A stretch of DNA of 64,000 nt from Clostridiales bacterium (GTDB lineage Bacteria; Bacillota; Clostridia; Oscillospirales; Oscillospiraceae), in assembly GCA_014799475.1 (NCBI GenBank), contig JAAVHX010000017.1, positions 1 through 64,000 on the forward strand. The letters run 5' to 3'. How positions within the stretch are numbered: position 1 is the stretch's first letter; each line of letters begins with the position of its first letter. The notes beneath the pieces are model-generated. The model was given only the letters and a program-made list of their open reading frames with translations. It did no database searches and was not told the DNA's origin. Positions 1 to 7,768 of this stretch are shown here, one piece after another. Position numbers and translations under genes: made by a program.

Positions 1-1014
<1,014 letters not shown>

Positions 1015-1031
1015 TTACCTCCAATATATAA

Positions 1032-1316
1032 TTACTCAACGATGGCCAGGATGTCGTTCTGACGGACGATGGTGTACTCCTCGCCGTCCACCTTGACCTC
1101 GGTGCCGGAATATTTGCTGGTGAGCACCTTGTCGCCCACCTTCACGGTCATGACGACCTCTTTGCCGTCCACCGTGCCGCCGGGGCCCACGGCCACGACC
1201 TCGGCCATCTCGGGCTTCTCCTTGGCGTTGGAGGTGAGGATGATGCCGCCCTTGGTTTTCTCCTCGGCCTCCAGGGCCTTGAGGATCACGCGGTCAGACA
1301 GGGGTTTGAGATTCAT
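1032..1316 (-). CDS. groES: GroES co-chaperonin, 10 kDa
   Basis: Lid of the GroEL chamber; cytosolic heptamer. At 94 residues it is the normal family length. The N-terminus MNLKPLSDRVILK matches the Cpn10 signature, and the mobile-loop region EEKTKGGIILTSNAKEKP is at about residues 17-34. AAGGAGG lies 8 nt before the ATG. It is first in the groES-groEL operon. The leader between the CIRCE operator and this start is unusually long (about 165 nt) because a 114-bp repeat sits inside it. Confidence 0.98.
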   Translation of the reverse strand: MNLKPLSDRVILKALEAEEKTKGGIILTSNAKEKPEMAEVVAVGPGGTVDGKEVVMTVKVGDKVLTSKYSGTEVKVDGEEYTIVRQNDILAIVE

Positions 1317-1346
1317 TGTTGGTTCCTCCTTATGTTTTATTGCGTG

Positions 1347-1460
1347 GAGCCGTCGCGAGCAGCGGGCTAAGGCCGGAGCGGAGCAAAAGCGGGGAGATCC
1401 CAGCGGGGCCGGACAGCTTTTGCGGAGTCGGAGGACTTAGAGCCGCGTCGCGAGCAGGCG
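1347..1460 (+). repeat. 114-bp dispersed repeat, copy A (in groES leader)
   Basis: Begins GAGCCGTCGCGAGCAG and ends with the related GAGCCGCGTCGCGAGCAGG, so its two ends are direct repeats. The centre carries an inverted AAAAGC / GCTTTT pair. By eye about 102 of 114 positions match copy B (29436-29549), and copy C (15535-15648, opposite strand) has the same length. Copy A lies downstream of the groES promoter, so it is transcribed as part of the groESL leader on the minus strand. Confidence 0.85.
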
Positions 1461-1480
1461 CAACGTAGATGCTTCCTGGG

Positions 1481-1507
1481 TTAGCACTCCGATTCATCGA
1501 GTGCTAA
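1481..1507 (-). promoter_or_regulatory. CIRCE operator (HrcA binding site) for groESL
   Basis: Perfect consensus inverted repeat TTAGCACTC-N9-GAGTGCTAA. It starts a few bases downstream of the predicted transcription start, the usual place for HrcA repression of groE in Firmicutes. hrcA itself is not in the window. Confidence 0.97.
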
Positions 1508-1518
1508 CCACGAGTATG

Positions 1519-1547
1519 ATAATACCCTCTTTGCCGGAAAAAATCAA
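1519..1547 (-). promoter_or_regulatory. Sigma-A promoter of groESL
   Basis: On the minus strand TTGATT (1542-1547), a 17-bp spacer, and TATTAT (1519-1524). CIRCE follows directly downstream, so HrcA would block the initially transcribed region. Confidence 0.85.
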
Positions 1548-1676
1548 CCCCTCATTTCAAAAAATTTGGGGCTCATGGCAAAAATTCACTCCTCGTTCAT
1601 ATTCGGCGGGGAACCGCCCGTAATTTCGTCCAATTTCGATAGAAGCGGCCCCGCCCGCAAGGGGATCCGCAGGCAG

Positions 1677-1707
1677 GAAAAATGCCGCCCGGATGGGCGG
1701 CATTTTC
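1677..1707 (-). terminator. Hairpin, probably the original rpsI terminator
   Basis: AAAATGCCGCCC-GGAT-GGGCGGCATTTT, symmetric with A and T runs on both sides. It follows the displaced rpsI 3' fragment at 1723-1779 in the reading direction of rpsI. It therefore looks like the terminator that belonged to rpsI before the integration event. Confidence 0.7.
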
Positions 1708-1722
1708 GGAAACAGAGAAAGC

Positions 1723-1779
1723 TCAGCGCTTGCTGAACTGGGGCGCGCGACGGGCGGCTTTGAGGCCGTACTTCTTATG
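1723..1779 (-). pseudogene. Displaced copy of the rpsI 3' end (att-site duplication)
   Basis: Read on the minus strand this encodes [18 protein letters not shown] and a stop: the last 17 residues of uS9 exactly, plus one upstream residue. It matches the true rpsI end (2206-2262) at about 52 of 57 bases, and the differences within the shared 17 codons are all synonymous. The first 21 bases from the stop codon are identical. There is no start codon or body. It is best explained as one of two attachment-site halves left by an element that inserted into the 3' end of rpsI. Confidence 0.85.
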
Positions 1780-1833
1780 CCTTTGGCACCTCAAACCCTT
1801 AATATTACCGCGTTTCCGGCACCTCAGCTTTAA

Positions 1834-2082
1834 GTTAGCCCCTTATTTAACTCAAGGAACAGAGGCCAATGTATTGCGGACAGGCATGGTTCATGCTGGC
1901 CTTTGTCCAAATGCTTCATTGACCACGGGCGATAACTCGCTGGGTCTATTGTACTTCACCTTGGCATAAATGTCCATAGTTACTTTGGAATTTTCATGTC
2001 CCGCTAAATACTGAACTGTCTTGCTCTGTCAGTTAGCCCATTTTTTAACCCAAAAGGGCCGGTTAGCCCATATTTAACTCAA
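1834..2082 (+). repeat. Three GTTAGCCC...TTAACTCAA repeats, candidate integrase arm sites
   Basis: GTTAGCCC followed by an AT-rich stretch and TTAAC(T/C)C(A)A occurs at 1834-1855, 2032-2052 and 2062-2082. The copies flank the integrase tail inside the rpsI scar. Irregular spacing and AT-rich composition unlike the chromosome fit recombinase arm-type or accessory sites rather than a CRISPR array. The function is inferred from position only. Confidence 0.45.
1891..2028 (-). pseudogene. C-terminal remnant of a tyrosine recombinase (phage/ICE integrase)
   Basis: The minus strand reads QSKTVQYLAGHENSKVTMDI followed by YAKVKYNRPSELSPVVNEAF and a stop, about 45 codons. It carries the integrase-family box LAGH plus, nine residues later, MDIY with the nucleophilic tyrosine. 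A stop codon lies just upstream in frame, and no catalytic Arg or N-terminal domains exist in the 180 bp left before rpsI. The remnant lies between the two rpsI 3' copies, exactly where an integrase is expected to sit beside its attachment site. This is a dead relic; the family assignment is good. Confidence 0.85.
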
Positions 2083-2150
2083 AAAAACAGGGTCAAATTG
2101 GGCCAAATCAGGCTAAATTGGGGCAAAGGCTATCAGAGATTTTCAAAAGA

Positions 2151-2186
2151 AAAAACCCCGGAAAATCGCAATTTTCCGGGGTTTTT
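2151..2186 (-). terminator. Rho-independent terminator of rplM-rpsI
   Basis: AAAAACCCCGGAAAAT-CGC-ATTTTCCGGGGTTTTT, a near-perfect palindrome with a T-run in both directions, 20 bp past the rpsI stop. Confidence 0.9.
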
Positions 2187-2205
2187 GAGTGTTTCGGATA
2201 TAAAA

Positions 2206-2610
2206 TCAGCGCTTGCTGAACTGGGGGGCACGACGGGCGGCCTTGAGGCCGTACTTCTTGCGCTCCTTCATACGAGGATCGCGGGTCAGGAACCCGGCGG
2301 CCTTCAGAGCGGGGCGGAACTCGGGGTTCATCTCCAGCAGGGCGCGGGAGATGCCATGGCGCAGGGCGCCGGCCTGACCGGTGACGCCGCCGCCGGTGAC
2401 GGTGGCGGTGATGTCCACCTTACCGATGACGCCGGTGGTGTTCAGGGGCTGGCGGACCACCATCTTCAGGGTCTCCAGGCCGAAGTACTCCTCGATGTCC
2501 CGGCCGTTGATGGTGATGGTGCCGGTGCCGGTGGGAAACAGATGGACGCGGGCCACGGAGGACTTCCGGCGGCCGGTGCCGTAATGGTAAGGCTTCTTGC
2601 TCTTATACAT
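2206..2610 (-). CDS. rpsI: 30S ribosomal protein uS9
   Basis: Small-subunit head protein whose C-terminal tail reaches the P-site tRNA. It has 134 residues (typical about 130). [13 protein letters not shown] is near the N-terminus and the conserved tail ends APQFSKR. GGAGGT lies 8 nt before the ATG. It is 14 bp downstream of rplM, the standard rplM-rpsI pair. Its 3' end is duplicated 480 bp downstream with an integrase relic between the copies. The present gene end may therefore be the version brought by the element, with the original now at 1723-1779. Confidence 0.98.
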   Translation of the reverse strand: MYKSKKPYHYGTGRRKSSVARVHLFPTGTGTITINGRDIEEYFGLETLKMVVRQPLNTTGVIGKVDITATVTGGGVTGQAGALRHGISRALLEMNPEFRPALKAAGFLTRDPRMKERKKYGLKAARRAPQFSKR

Positions 2611-2624
2611 ATTCCGTTACCTCC

Positions 2625-3056
2625 TTATTCCACGGTCCAGGCTTCGGGCTTCTGGGCGGCGTGGGGGTGGCTGTCGCCGCGGTAGATCTTCAGCCGGGTG
2701 AGGGAGTCCTTGGTGACGATGTTGCGGGGCAGCATGCCGCGCACCGCCAGCCGGACGGCCAGCTCGGGCTTGTCCTGCATCAGCAGGCGGTACTTGGTCT
2801 CTTTCAGGCCGCCCACCCAGCCGGAGTGACGGCGGTAGTACTTCTGCTCCAGCTTCTTGCCAGTGAGGACGGCCTTGTCAGCGTTGATGACGATGACGAA
2901 GTCGCCGCAGTCGGCGTGGGGGGTATACTCGGGCTTGTGCTTGCCCCGCAGGATAGTAGCGGCGGCGACAGCGGTCTTGCCCAGAGGCTTGCCGGCAGCG
3001 TCCAACACGTACCATTTGCGCTGGATGTTACCCTTGTTTGCCATAAAGGTAGACAT
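2625..3056 (-). CDS. rplM: 50S ribosomal protein uL13
   Basis: Early-assembly large-subunit protein, 143 residues, normal length. Starts [20 protein letters not shown] and contains the family signature [19 protein letters not shown] (about residues 105-123). The ATG at 3056 is chosen because GGAGG sits 8 nt upstream; longer in-frame extensions run into the leader and promoter. First gene of rplM-rpsI. A short leader hairpin at the transcript 5' end may serve autoregulation. Confidence 0.98.
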   Translation of the reverse strand: MSTFMANKGNIQRKWYVLDAAGKPLGKTAVAAATILRGKHKPEYTPHADCGDFVIVINADKAVLTGKKLEQKYYRRHSGWVGGLKETKYRLLMQDKPELAVRLAVRGMLPRNIVTKDSLTRLKIYRGDSHPHAAQKPEAWTVE

Positions 3057-3103
3057 TTCTGGTTTCCTCCATTTATATTCATATTTGTTTGAAACATGGG
3101 AAC

Positions 3104-3125
3104 GCTCCCCTTTACAACGGGGAGC
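3104..3125 (-). promoter_or_regulatory. 5'-terminal leader hairpin of rplM (L13-leader candidate)
   Basis: GCTCCCC / GGGGAGC, a perfect 7-bp stem with an 8-nt loop. It begins 1-2 nt after the predicted transcription start. L13 leaders are known in other Firmicutes; whether this belongs to that family cannot be told by eye. Confidence 0.4.
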
Positions 3126-3132
3126 ATGGTGT

Positions 3133-3161
3133 ATTATAATGCGGAAAAACGTCCCTGTCAA
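3133..3161 (-). promoter_or_regulatory. Consensus promoter of rplM-rpsI
   Basis: Minus strand TTGACA (3156-3161), 17-bp spacer, TATAAT (3133-3138): a perfect sigma-A promoter about 75 bp upstream of rplM. Confidence 0.93.
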
Positions 3162-3281
3162 CGGGAAAACGGATTTTTTTCAAAATAAATTTGAAATGCT
3201 CGATTATTCTTGATAAATCAATAGAATACTCGCGTAAACTCATTTTGATATTTTTCTTTTGAGAGAGAGGAGAAAGCTGCC

Positions 3282-4052
3282 ATGCGGCTGATTTTATCCC
3301 ATATGCGCCGCTGCGTTGAGGATTACAATATGATCCAGCCCGGCGACAAAATTGCCGTGGGGGTGTCCGGCGGCAAGGACTCGCTGGCGCTGCTGTACGC
3401 CATGGCCAAGCTGAAAGAGTTCTATCCCGCCCCCTTCGAGCTCCACGCCATCACTGTCCATCCTGGCCCGGAGGAGATGGACTTCACGCCGGTGGCGGCG
3501 CTGTGTCAGGAGCTGGGGGTGGAGTACCACCTGGTGCAGACGGAGATCTTTCACATCATTTTCGACTGCCGTAAGGAGAAGAACCCCTGCTCCATGTGCG
3601 CGAAAATGCGCCGGGGGGCCATGCACAACGCCCTGAAGGAACTGGGCATCAACAAGGTGGCCCTGGGCCACCACTTCGACGACGCGGTGGAGACCTTTTT
3701 CCTGTCCTTGTTCTACGAGGGCCGTCTGTCCTGCTTCCAGCCGGTGACCTACCTGGATCGCACGGGCATCACCCAGATCCGGCCCCTGCTGTACTGCGGG
3801 GAGGGGACGCTGAGGAACGCCGCCGCGCGCTACCGCCTGCCCGTGGTCCACAACCCCTGTCCCGCCGACGGCAACACCCGGCGGCAGGAGGTGAAGGAGC
3901 TGATCGCCCGCCTGTCCAAGGACTACCCCAAGCTGAAGGACTACGTGTTCGGCGCCATGCAGCGCCTGCCCCTGCCCGAGTGGGGCCCGGTGGAGAACAG
4001 CCACGGCATCAAGCGGTACGGGGCGGATCACGAGGCCGACCAGGAGACATAG
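3282..4052 (+). CDS. ttcA: TtcA-family tRNA 2-thiocytidine synthetase
   Basis: PP-loop ATPase expected to thiolate cytidine 32 in tRNA in the cytosol, using ATP and an Fe-S cluster. The 256 residues show the PP-loop SGGKDS (29-34), CSMC (Cys103, Cys106) and a third cysteine in HNPCPADG (Cys193). This is the three-cysteine set that holds the cluster in TtcA. GHHFDDAVETFF (about 129-140) is the family's second signature. The ATG follows GAGAGAGGAG. Standalone gene running away from rplM. Close relatives are often annotated as TilS-like or 'ATP-binding protein'; the CxxC plus the distal Cys favours TtcA. Confidence 0.85.
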   Translation: MRLILSHMRRCVEDYNMIQPGDKIAVGVSGGKDSLALLYAMAKLKEFYPAPFELHAITVHPGPEEMDFTPVAALCQELGVEYHLVQTEIFHIIFDCRKEKNPCSMCAKMRRGAMHNALKELGINKVALGHHFDDAVETFFLSLFYEGRLSCFQPVTYLDRTGITQIRPLLYCGEGTLRNAAARYRLPVVHNPCPADGNTRRQEVKELIARLSKDYPKLKDYVFGAMQRLPLPEWGPVENSHGIKRYGADHEADQET

Positions 4053-4092
4053 AAGGGACTCGCCCGCAAATCTATGTTATCGCGAAAACAGC

Positions 4093-4121
4093 TTGCGCCT
4101 CTCACGCAAATGGTGTAAAAT
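4093..4121 (+). promoter_or_regulatory. Promoter of the 4165-5256 SLH gene
   Basis: TTGCGC (4093-4098), 17-bp spacer, TAAAAT (4116-4121), about 43 bp before the start codon. Confidence 0.65.
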
Positions 4122-4164
4122 AAAGGCACTGTACCCAAACAATTTTGCAGAAGGAGAGACGAAC

Positions 4165-5256
4165 ATGAAAAAACGACTTCCGGCATTGTTCCTTGCGCTG
4201 GCCCTGTGCCTGACCCTGCTCCCGGCGCCTACCTTTGCCTCCGGGACGCAGGAGTCCGTCACCGTGGGCAATATGACGTTCAGTGAGGTGCTCACCACAA
4301 GCTACTATGACAGTTTAGGGGATTTTTACAGAGCGGAGGGGGAGACCACGGAGCCGGGGAATGACTTCAACTATGCCCTGGGCACCCAGATGCTCTGGTG
4401 GAACGAAGACCCCTCCACCCCGGAGAACGAATTTGTGGGGATCCGCACCTTCTGGTGCTTTTTCCTCCCCTCCGACGCCTCCATCATCTTCCACATGAGC
4501 GAGGGGGACGCTGTCTATTACCATGGGTGGAACGCCGAGTATTACCAGCGGCGCAGCAGCGATGGCGAGCACTTCTGGAAAACGGAAGTGGTCGAGGATA
4601 GGAGTCGGTACTTCACCGTAGATGCTCCGGGAAACTACGTCCAGACGAAGGCCGATTTTGAAGAGTACATCCCGGAAGAATTTAATATGCTGACGTTGGA
4701 GATGGGTGACACCTTTGTCCAGCTCTGGTTCGTTGACCAGGTCCCCGTCCCCCCCTTCACCGACACCCCCGCCTGGTGCGCCAAGGAGGCACAGTGGGCG
4801 GCGGAGCGGGAGATCACCAACGGCTACGGCGGCTCTTCCACCTTTGCCCCCGGCATTCAGTGCCCCAACACCCAGATCCTGACCTTCCTGTGGCGGGCGG
4901 CGGATAAGCCCGACGCCACCGCCGAGGCCCCCATTACCGTGGCGTCCTACTACCAGGATGCCGTCAACTGGGCCTACGAAAAGGGGCTGATCGACGATTC
5001 CTTTGACCCAGACGCCCCCTGCACCCGCTCCCAGGCGGTGTGGTATATCTGGAAGGCCCTGGGTGAGACCGAGGCCAAGGAGGCGGCCGACTTCTCCGAT
5101 GTGGACGCCGACGCCCCCTATGCTGACGCGGTGTCCTGGGCGCTGGAGAAGAAGGTCACCACCGGCTCCGGCGACGGCGACAACACCTTTGCCCCCGACC
5201 GGGTGTGCACCCGCGGCGAAATCGCCTGCTTCCTCTACCGGGCCTATAACAACTGA
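4165..5256 (+). CDS. Secreted SLH-domain protein
   Basis: A 363-residue exported protein. The signal peptide starts MKKRLPALFLALALCLTLLP and ends near TFAS (about residues 21-25). Residues about 30-195 form a Trp/Tyr-rich domain I do not recognise, with no enzymatic motif. Residues about 195-363 hold three S-layer homology repeats, each with a WA / ITNGYGG...FAP / R-type core; the last ends GEIACFLYRAYNN. SLH repeats anchor proteins to pyruvylated secondary cell-wall polymer, so it should sit on the outer wall face. AGAAGGAGAG precedes the ATG. It has its own promoter and terminator. The role of the N-terminal domain is unknown. Confidence 0.85.
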   Translation: MKKRLPALFLALALCLTLLPAPTFASGTQESVTVGNMTFSEVLTTSYYDSLGDFYRAEGETTEPGNDFNYALGTQMLWWNEDPSTPENEFVGIRTFWCFFLPSDASIIFHMSEGDAVYYHGWNAEYYQRRSSDGEHFWKTEVVEDRSRYFTVDAPGNYVQTKADFEEYIPEEFNMLTLEMGDTFVQLWFVDQVPVPPFTDTPAWCAKEAQWAAEREITNGYGGSSTFAPGIQCPNTQILTFLWRAADKPDATAEAPITVASYYQDAVNWAYEKGLIDDSFDPDAPCTRSQAVWYIWKALGETEAKEAADFSDVDADAPYADAVSWALEKKVTTGSGDGDNTFAPDRVCTRGEIACFLYRAYNN

Positions 5257-5266
5257 GCATAGTTTT

Positions 5267-5305
5267 GCCCCCGCTGTTTCATGGAGAAACAGCGGGGGCT
5301 TCTTT
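5267..5305 (+). terminator. Terminator of the SLH gene
   Basis: GCCCCCGCTGTTTC / GAAACAGCGGGGGC, a 14-bp perfect stem, followed by TTCTTTGTG. Confidence 0.9.
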
Positions 5306-5310
5306 GTGTG

Positions 5311-5715
5311 TTACGCGTCTCCCGTCAGATCCTTCAGCCGCTCTAAGGGGAAGGGCGGGAAGGCCACCGGCTTCATAGCGATGGACATCAGCTTCATGGG
5401 GTCGTCGTCCGCCGCCACCCGGTTGGACGACAGCGTCCCGCACCGCCGGCAGCGGTGGATGACCGCCCACTCGCCGTTTTTCCGCACCCACACGGAGATG
5501 GGCTCCATGATGCCGCCACAGTCCGCCTCCCGGTCGCCGGGCTCGATGTCCACATGGAGGCTGGACAGGCAGTTGGGGCAGTGGTTGCGATGGTCGCTCC
5601 CGGCGCCCGCCGGGGTCACCAGCCAGCCGCACACCTTGCAGGTGAAGCTGTCATGGCAGGGATGGGTCTTGTAGTAGCCTTTCTCGTACTGCTTGCGCTT
5701 GTTTTCTCTGTTCAA
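5311..5715 (-). CDS. RNHCP-domain zinc-ribbon protein
   Basis: 134 residues of unknown function. It carries the RNHCPNC box (about residues 42-48) that names the RNHCP family, plus CKVCGW (about 26-31) and CRRCG (about 88-92), together giving enough cysteines for two zinc sites. Start is probably TTG: AGGAGG ends 9 nt upstream and no ATG lies in frame with a ribosome site. Downstream of, and possibly cotranscribed with, the DUF815 ATPase. No substrate can be inferred. Confidence 0.8.
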   Translation of the reverse strand: MNRENKRKQYEKGYYKTHPCHDSFTCKVCGWLVTPAGAGSDHRNHCPNCLSSLHVDIEPGDREADCGGIMEPISVWVRKNGEWAVIHRCRRCGTLSSNRVAADDDPMKLMSIAMKPVAFPPFPLERLKDLTGDA

Positions 5716-5747
5716 GGGAAAATCCTCCTAAAAGATGTGATTCTTTT

Positions 5748-5785
5748 GGGAGGTTTGGGTGAGTTAATTGTGACGCAAACCTCCC
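5748..5785 (-). repeat. 10-bp inverted repeat between DUF815 and RNHCP genes
   Basis: GGGAGGTTTG / CAAACCTCCC, perfect, with an 18-nt loop. No U-tract follows on either strand, so an attenuating stem or operator is more likely than a terminator. The 149-bp gap holds no supported gene. Confidence 0.4.
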
Positions 5786-5863
5786 GGTCAGCGCACGGTC
5801 ACCGAGACAAACATCATCTTCATAAAACACTTCTCCTATGCTTTTTATATTTCCCACGCCTTT

Positions 5864-7057
5864 TTACAGCGACAGGATAAATTGTAACGCGGTGCGCGGG
5901 GTCTGCGCCCCGTGGAACCGCTCCCAGGCCACCGCCTGGCGGTGGAGCTCCTCCCGGGGAAGCTCCACTCCGTTCTGATCGGCCAGCATATCGACCAACG
6001 CCAAAAATTCCGCCTTGTTCAGCCCCTGGAACAGCACCCGCACCCCGAAGCGGTCGGCCAGCGAGGTCTTTTCCCGGATGGTCTCGGACCGGTCCATCTC
6101 GTCCCCGGCCCGCTCGGAGATAGTCTGGCGCACCAGATGACGGCGGTTGGAGGTGGCGTACACCGCCACGTTTTGGGGCCGGCGCTCCACGCCGCCCTCC
6201 AGGATGGTTTTCAGGACGGAGTAGGTGGGGTCGTCCCGGTCAAAGGTCAGGTCGTCGATGAACACGATGAACTTCTGCCGCCGCCCGTCCAGCTTGCGGA
6301 TGAGGGCGGGCAGGCCGCCCAGGTTCTCCTTGTCCGCCTCGATGAGCCGCAGCTCCTCCATTCCGGGCAGGGTGAGCAGGTTTTTCACCGTGGCCGACTT
6401 GCCCGTGCCGCTCTCGCCGTAGAGCAGCACATTGTTCACGTACCGCCCCTCCACCAGCAAGCGCGTGTTGCGCACTACCTCGGCCCGCTGTTCGTCGTAG
6501 CCCAGCAGCTGGTGGTCGGCGGGGCAGTCCGGGCGGGCCACCGGGATCAGCTCGCCGCTGTCCCAAACAAAGGCCCGGTACCGGGCGAACAGCCCCGCGC
6601 CCTCCTTTTGATAGGCAGCGGTGAGCTGCTCAAAGGAGAAGGGCACCCCCCGCTGCCACCGGGGCAGGGAGGTCAATACCCCCTGGTAGTCGCTGTCCAG
6701 GAACTTCCCCAGGTGGGCCAGCCACTTGTCGCAGTCCACGCTGGCCAGCAGCTCAAAGGCGGAGATGTCCAGCTTGGCCGCCTGCTCCAGCGCCGGGTCC
6801 CGATCCCCCCGCTGGGCCAGCAGGGGATAGGGCCCCTCCGACCACCGCAGGGCCTCCCCCAGCCAGTGGCCCAGGCCGGGCTGCCCCTCCACCCGGAGCT
6901 GGTAGAACAGGCCGGTGTACGCCTCCAGCCCGCCCTGGCCGTCCCCGTGGGCGGCGCAGGCCAGCAGGGACAGGGCACGCTCCATCACCGGCTGGGTAAG
7001 TACGTCCTTGTAAGCGGTCACGCCCCGCAGGGCGGCCAGCATGGTCTTTACATTCAT
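5864..7057 (-). CDS. DUF815 AAA-type ATPase
   Basis: 397 residues. The C-terminal half is a P-loop ATPase: Walker A GESGTGKSA (about 222-230), Walker B FIVFIDDLTF (about 265-274), then a sensor-like TSNRRHL and an arginine-rich LADRFGVRV. This is the conserved DUF815 layout. The N-terminal 190 residues are helical and unassigned. Function in Firmicutes is unknown. The ATG at 7057 is chosen over one 33 bp upstream because GAGGTGA sits 6 nt before it. Divergent from the nudF-wal operon. Confidence 0.85.
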   Translation of the reverse strand: MNVKTMLAALRGVTAYKDVLTQPVMERALSLLACAAHGDGQGGLEAYTGLFYQLRVEGQPGLGHWLGEALRWSEGPYPLLAQRGDRDPALEQAAKLDISAFELLASVDCDKWLAHLGKFLDSDYQGVLTSLPRWQRGVPFSFEQLTAAYQKEGAGLFARYRAFVWDSGELIPVARPDCPADHQLLGYDEQRAEVVRNTRLLVEGRYVNNVLLYGESGTGKSATVKNLLTLPGMEELRLIEADKENLGGLPALIRKLDGRRQKFIVFIDDLTFDRDDPTYSVLKTILEGGVERRPQNVAVYATSNRRHLVRQTISERAGDEMDRSETIREKTSLADRFGVRVLFQGLNKAEFLALVDMLADQNGVELPREELHRQAVAWERFHGAQTPRTALQFILSL

Positions 7058-7141
7058 GGAAATCACCTCGGTGGGGATATTATACGGCATCCCGGCGGAA
7101 ATGACAATCCCTCAATTTCCCGGGAAAATCTGACTTTAGAC

Positions 7142-7170
7142 TTTCTATTTTTTCTCTGCTGTGGTAAAAT
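7142..7170 (+). promoter_or_regulatory. Candidate promoter of the nudF-wal operon
   Basis: Extended -10 TGGTAAAAT (TAAAAT at 7165-7170), with only a weak -35 (TTTCTA) 17 bp upstream. About 50 bp before nudF. Confidence 0.5.
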
Positions 7171-7219
7171 ATCTAAATACGTAAAAAGCACAAGATATGC
7201 ACCGGGAGGTTATTTTGAT

Positions 7220-7768
7220 ATGGAACTGAAGGAGAAAACGCTGGCCAGCGAGCGGGTTTTCGACGGGCGGCTGCTGAAGGTCTACCGGGACGAGGTGGAG
7301 CTGACCAATGGCAAAACGTCCGTCCGGGAGTTTGTCCATCATCCCGGCGGGGCGTCGGTGGTGGCCCTGGACGGCGAGGGAAACGTCTATTTGGAGCGGC
7401 AGTTCCGCTATCCCTACCATAAGGTGGTCACCGAGATCCCGGCGGGCAAGCTGGAGCCGGGTGAGGATCCCTTTGACGCCATCCGGCGGGAGCTGAAGGA
7501 GGAGATCGGGGCCGAGGCGGGCAGGTGGGACGCCCTGGGCCATATCATGCCCAGCGTGGGATATACCGACGAGATGCTGTACCTGTACCTGGCCCGTGAC
7601 CTGACCTTTGGGGAGCGGCACCTGGATCAGGATGAATTTTTGGAGCCCTTCAAGCTGCCCTTTGACGAGGCGCTGGCCCAGGCGGCGGACGGGCGGATCA
7701 ACGACGGGAAAACGGTGGCCGCCCTGTTCCGGGCGGAGAAATTGATGCGGGAGGAAGCCAATGGGTAA
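7220..7768 (+). CDS. nudF: Nudix ADP-ribose pyrophosphatase
   Basis: Hydrolyses ADP-ribose (and related sugars) to AMP plus ribose phosphate. 182 residues. The Nudix box runs from GKLEPGED (about residue 76) through RELKEEIG, a complete GX5EX7REUXEEXGU motif. HIMPSVGYTDE after the box is typical of the ADP-ribose subfamily. GGGAGG sits upstream of the ATG. Its last 8 bp overlap walR, so the two are cotranscribed and probably translationally coupled. The pairing with a cell-wall two-component system is likely positional only. Confidence 0.92.
   Translation: MELKEKTLASERVFDGRLLKVYRDEVELTNGKTSVREFVHHPGGASVVALDGEGNVYLERQFRYPYHKVVTEIPAGKLEPGEDPFDAIRRELKEEIGAEAGRWDALGHIMPSVGYTDEMLYLYLARDLTFGERHLDQDEFLEPFKLPFDEALAQAADGRINDGKTVAALFRAEKLMREEANG

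Noticed and set aside
1682-1969. Plus-strand 95-codon frame in the groES-rpsI gap
   Set aside because: It runs through a terminator hairpin, the reversed rpsI end and the integrase tail, all of which read on the minus strand. It has no ribosome site.
1834-2082. Possible CRISPR array
   Set aside because: Only three repeats, spacings of about 180 and 10 bp, no cas genes, and clear association with an integrase relic.
5651-5857. 68-codon minus-strand frame upstream of the RNHCP gene
   Set aside because: It overlaps the RNHCP start, includes the 10-bp inverted repeat, and has no ribosome site or recognisable protein character.
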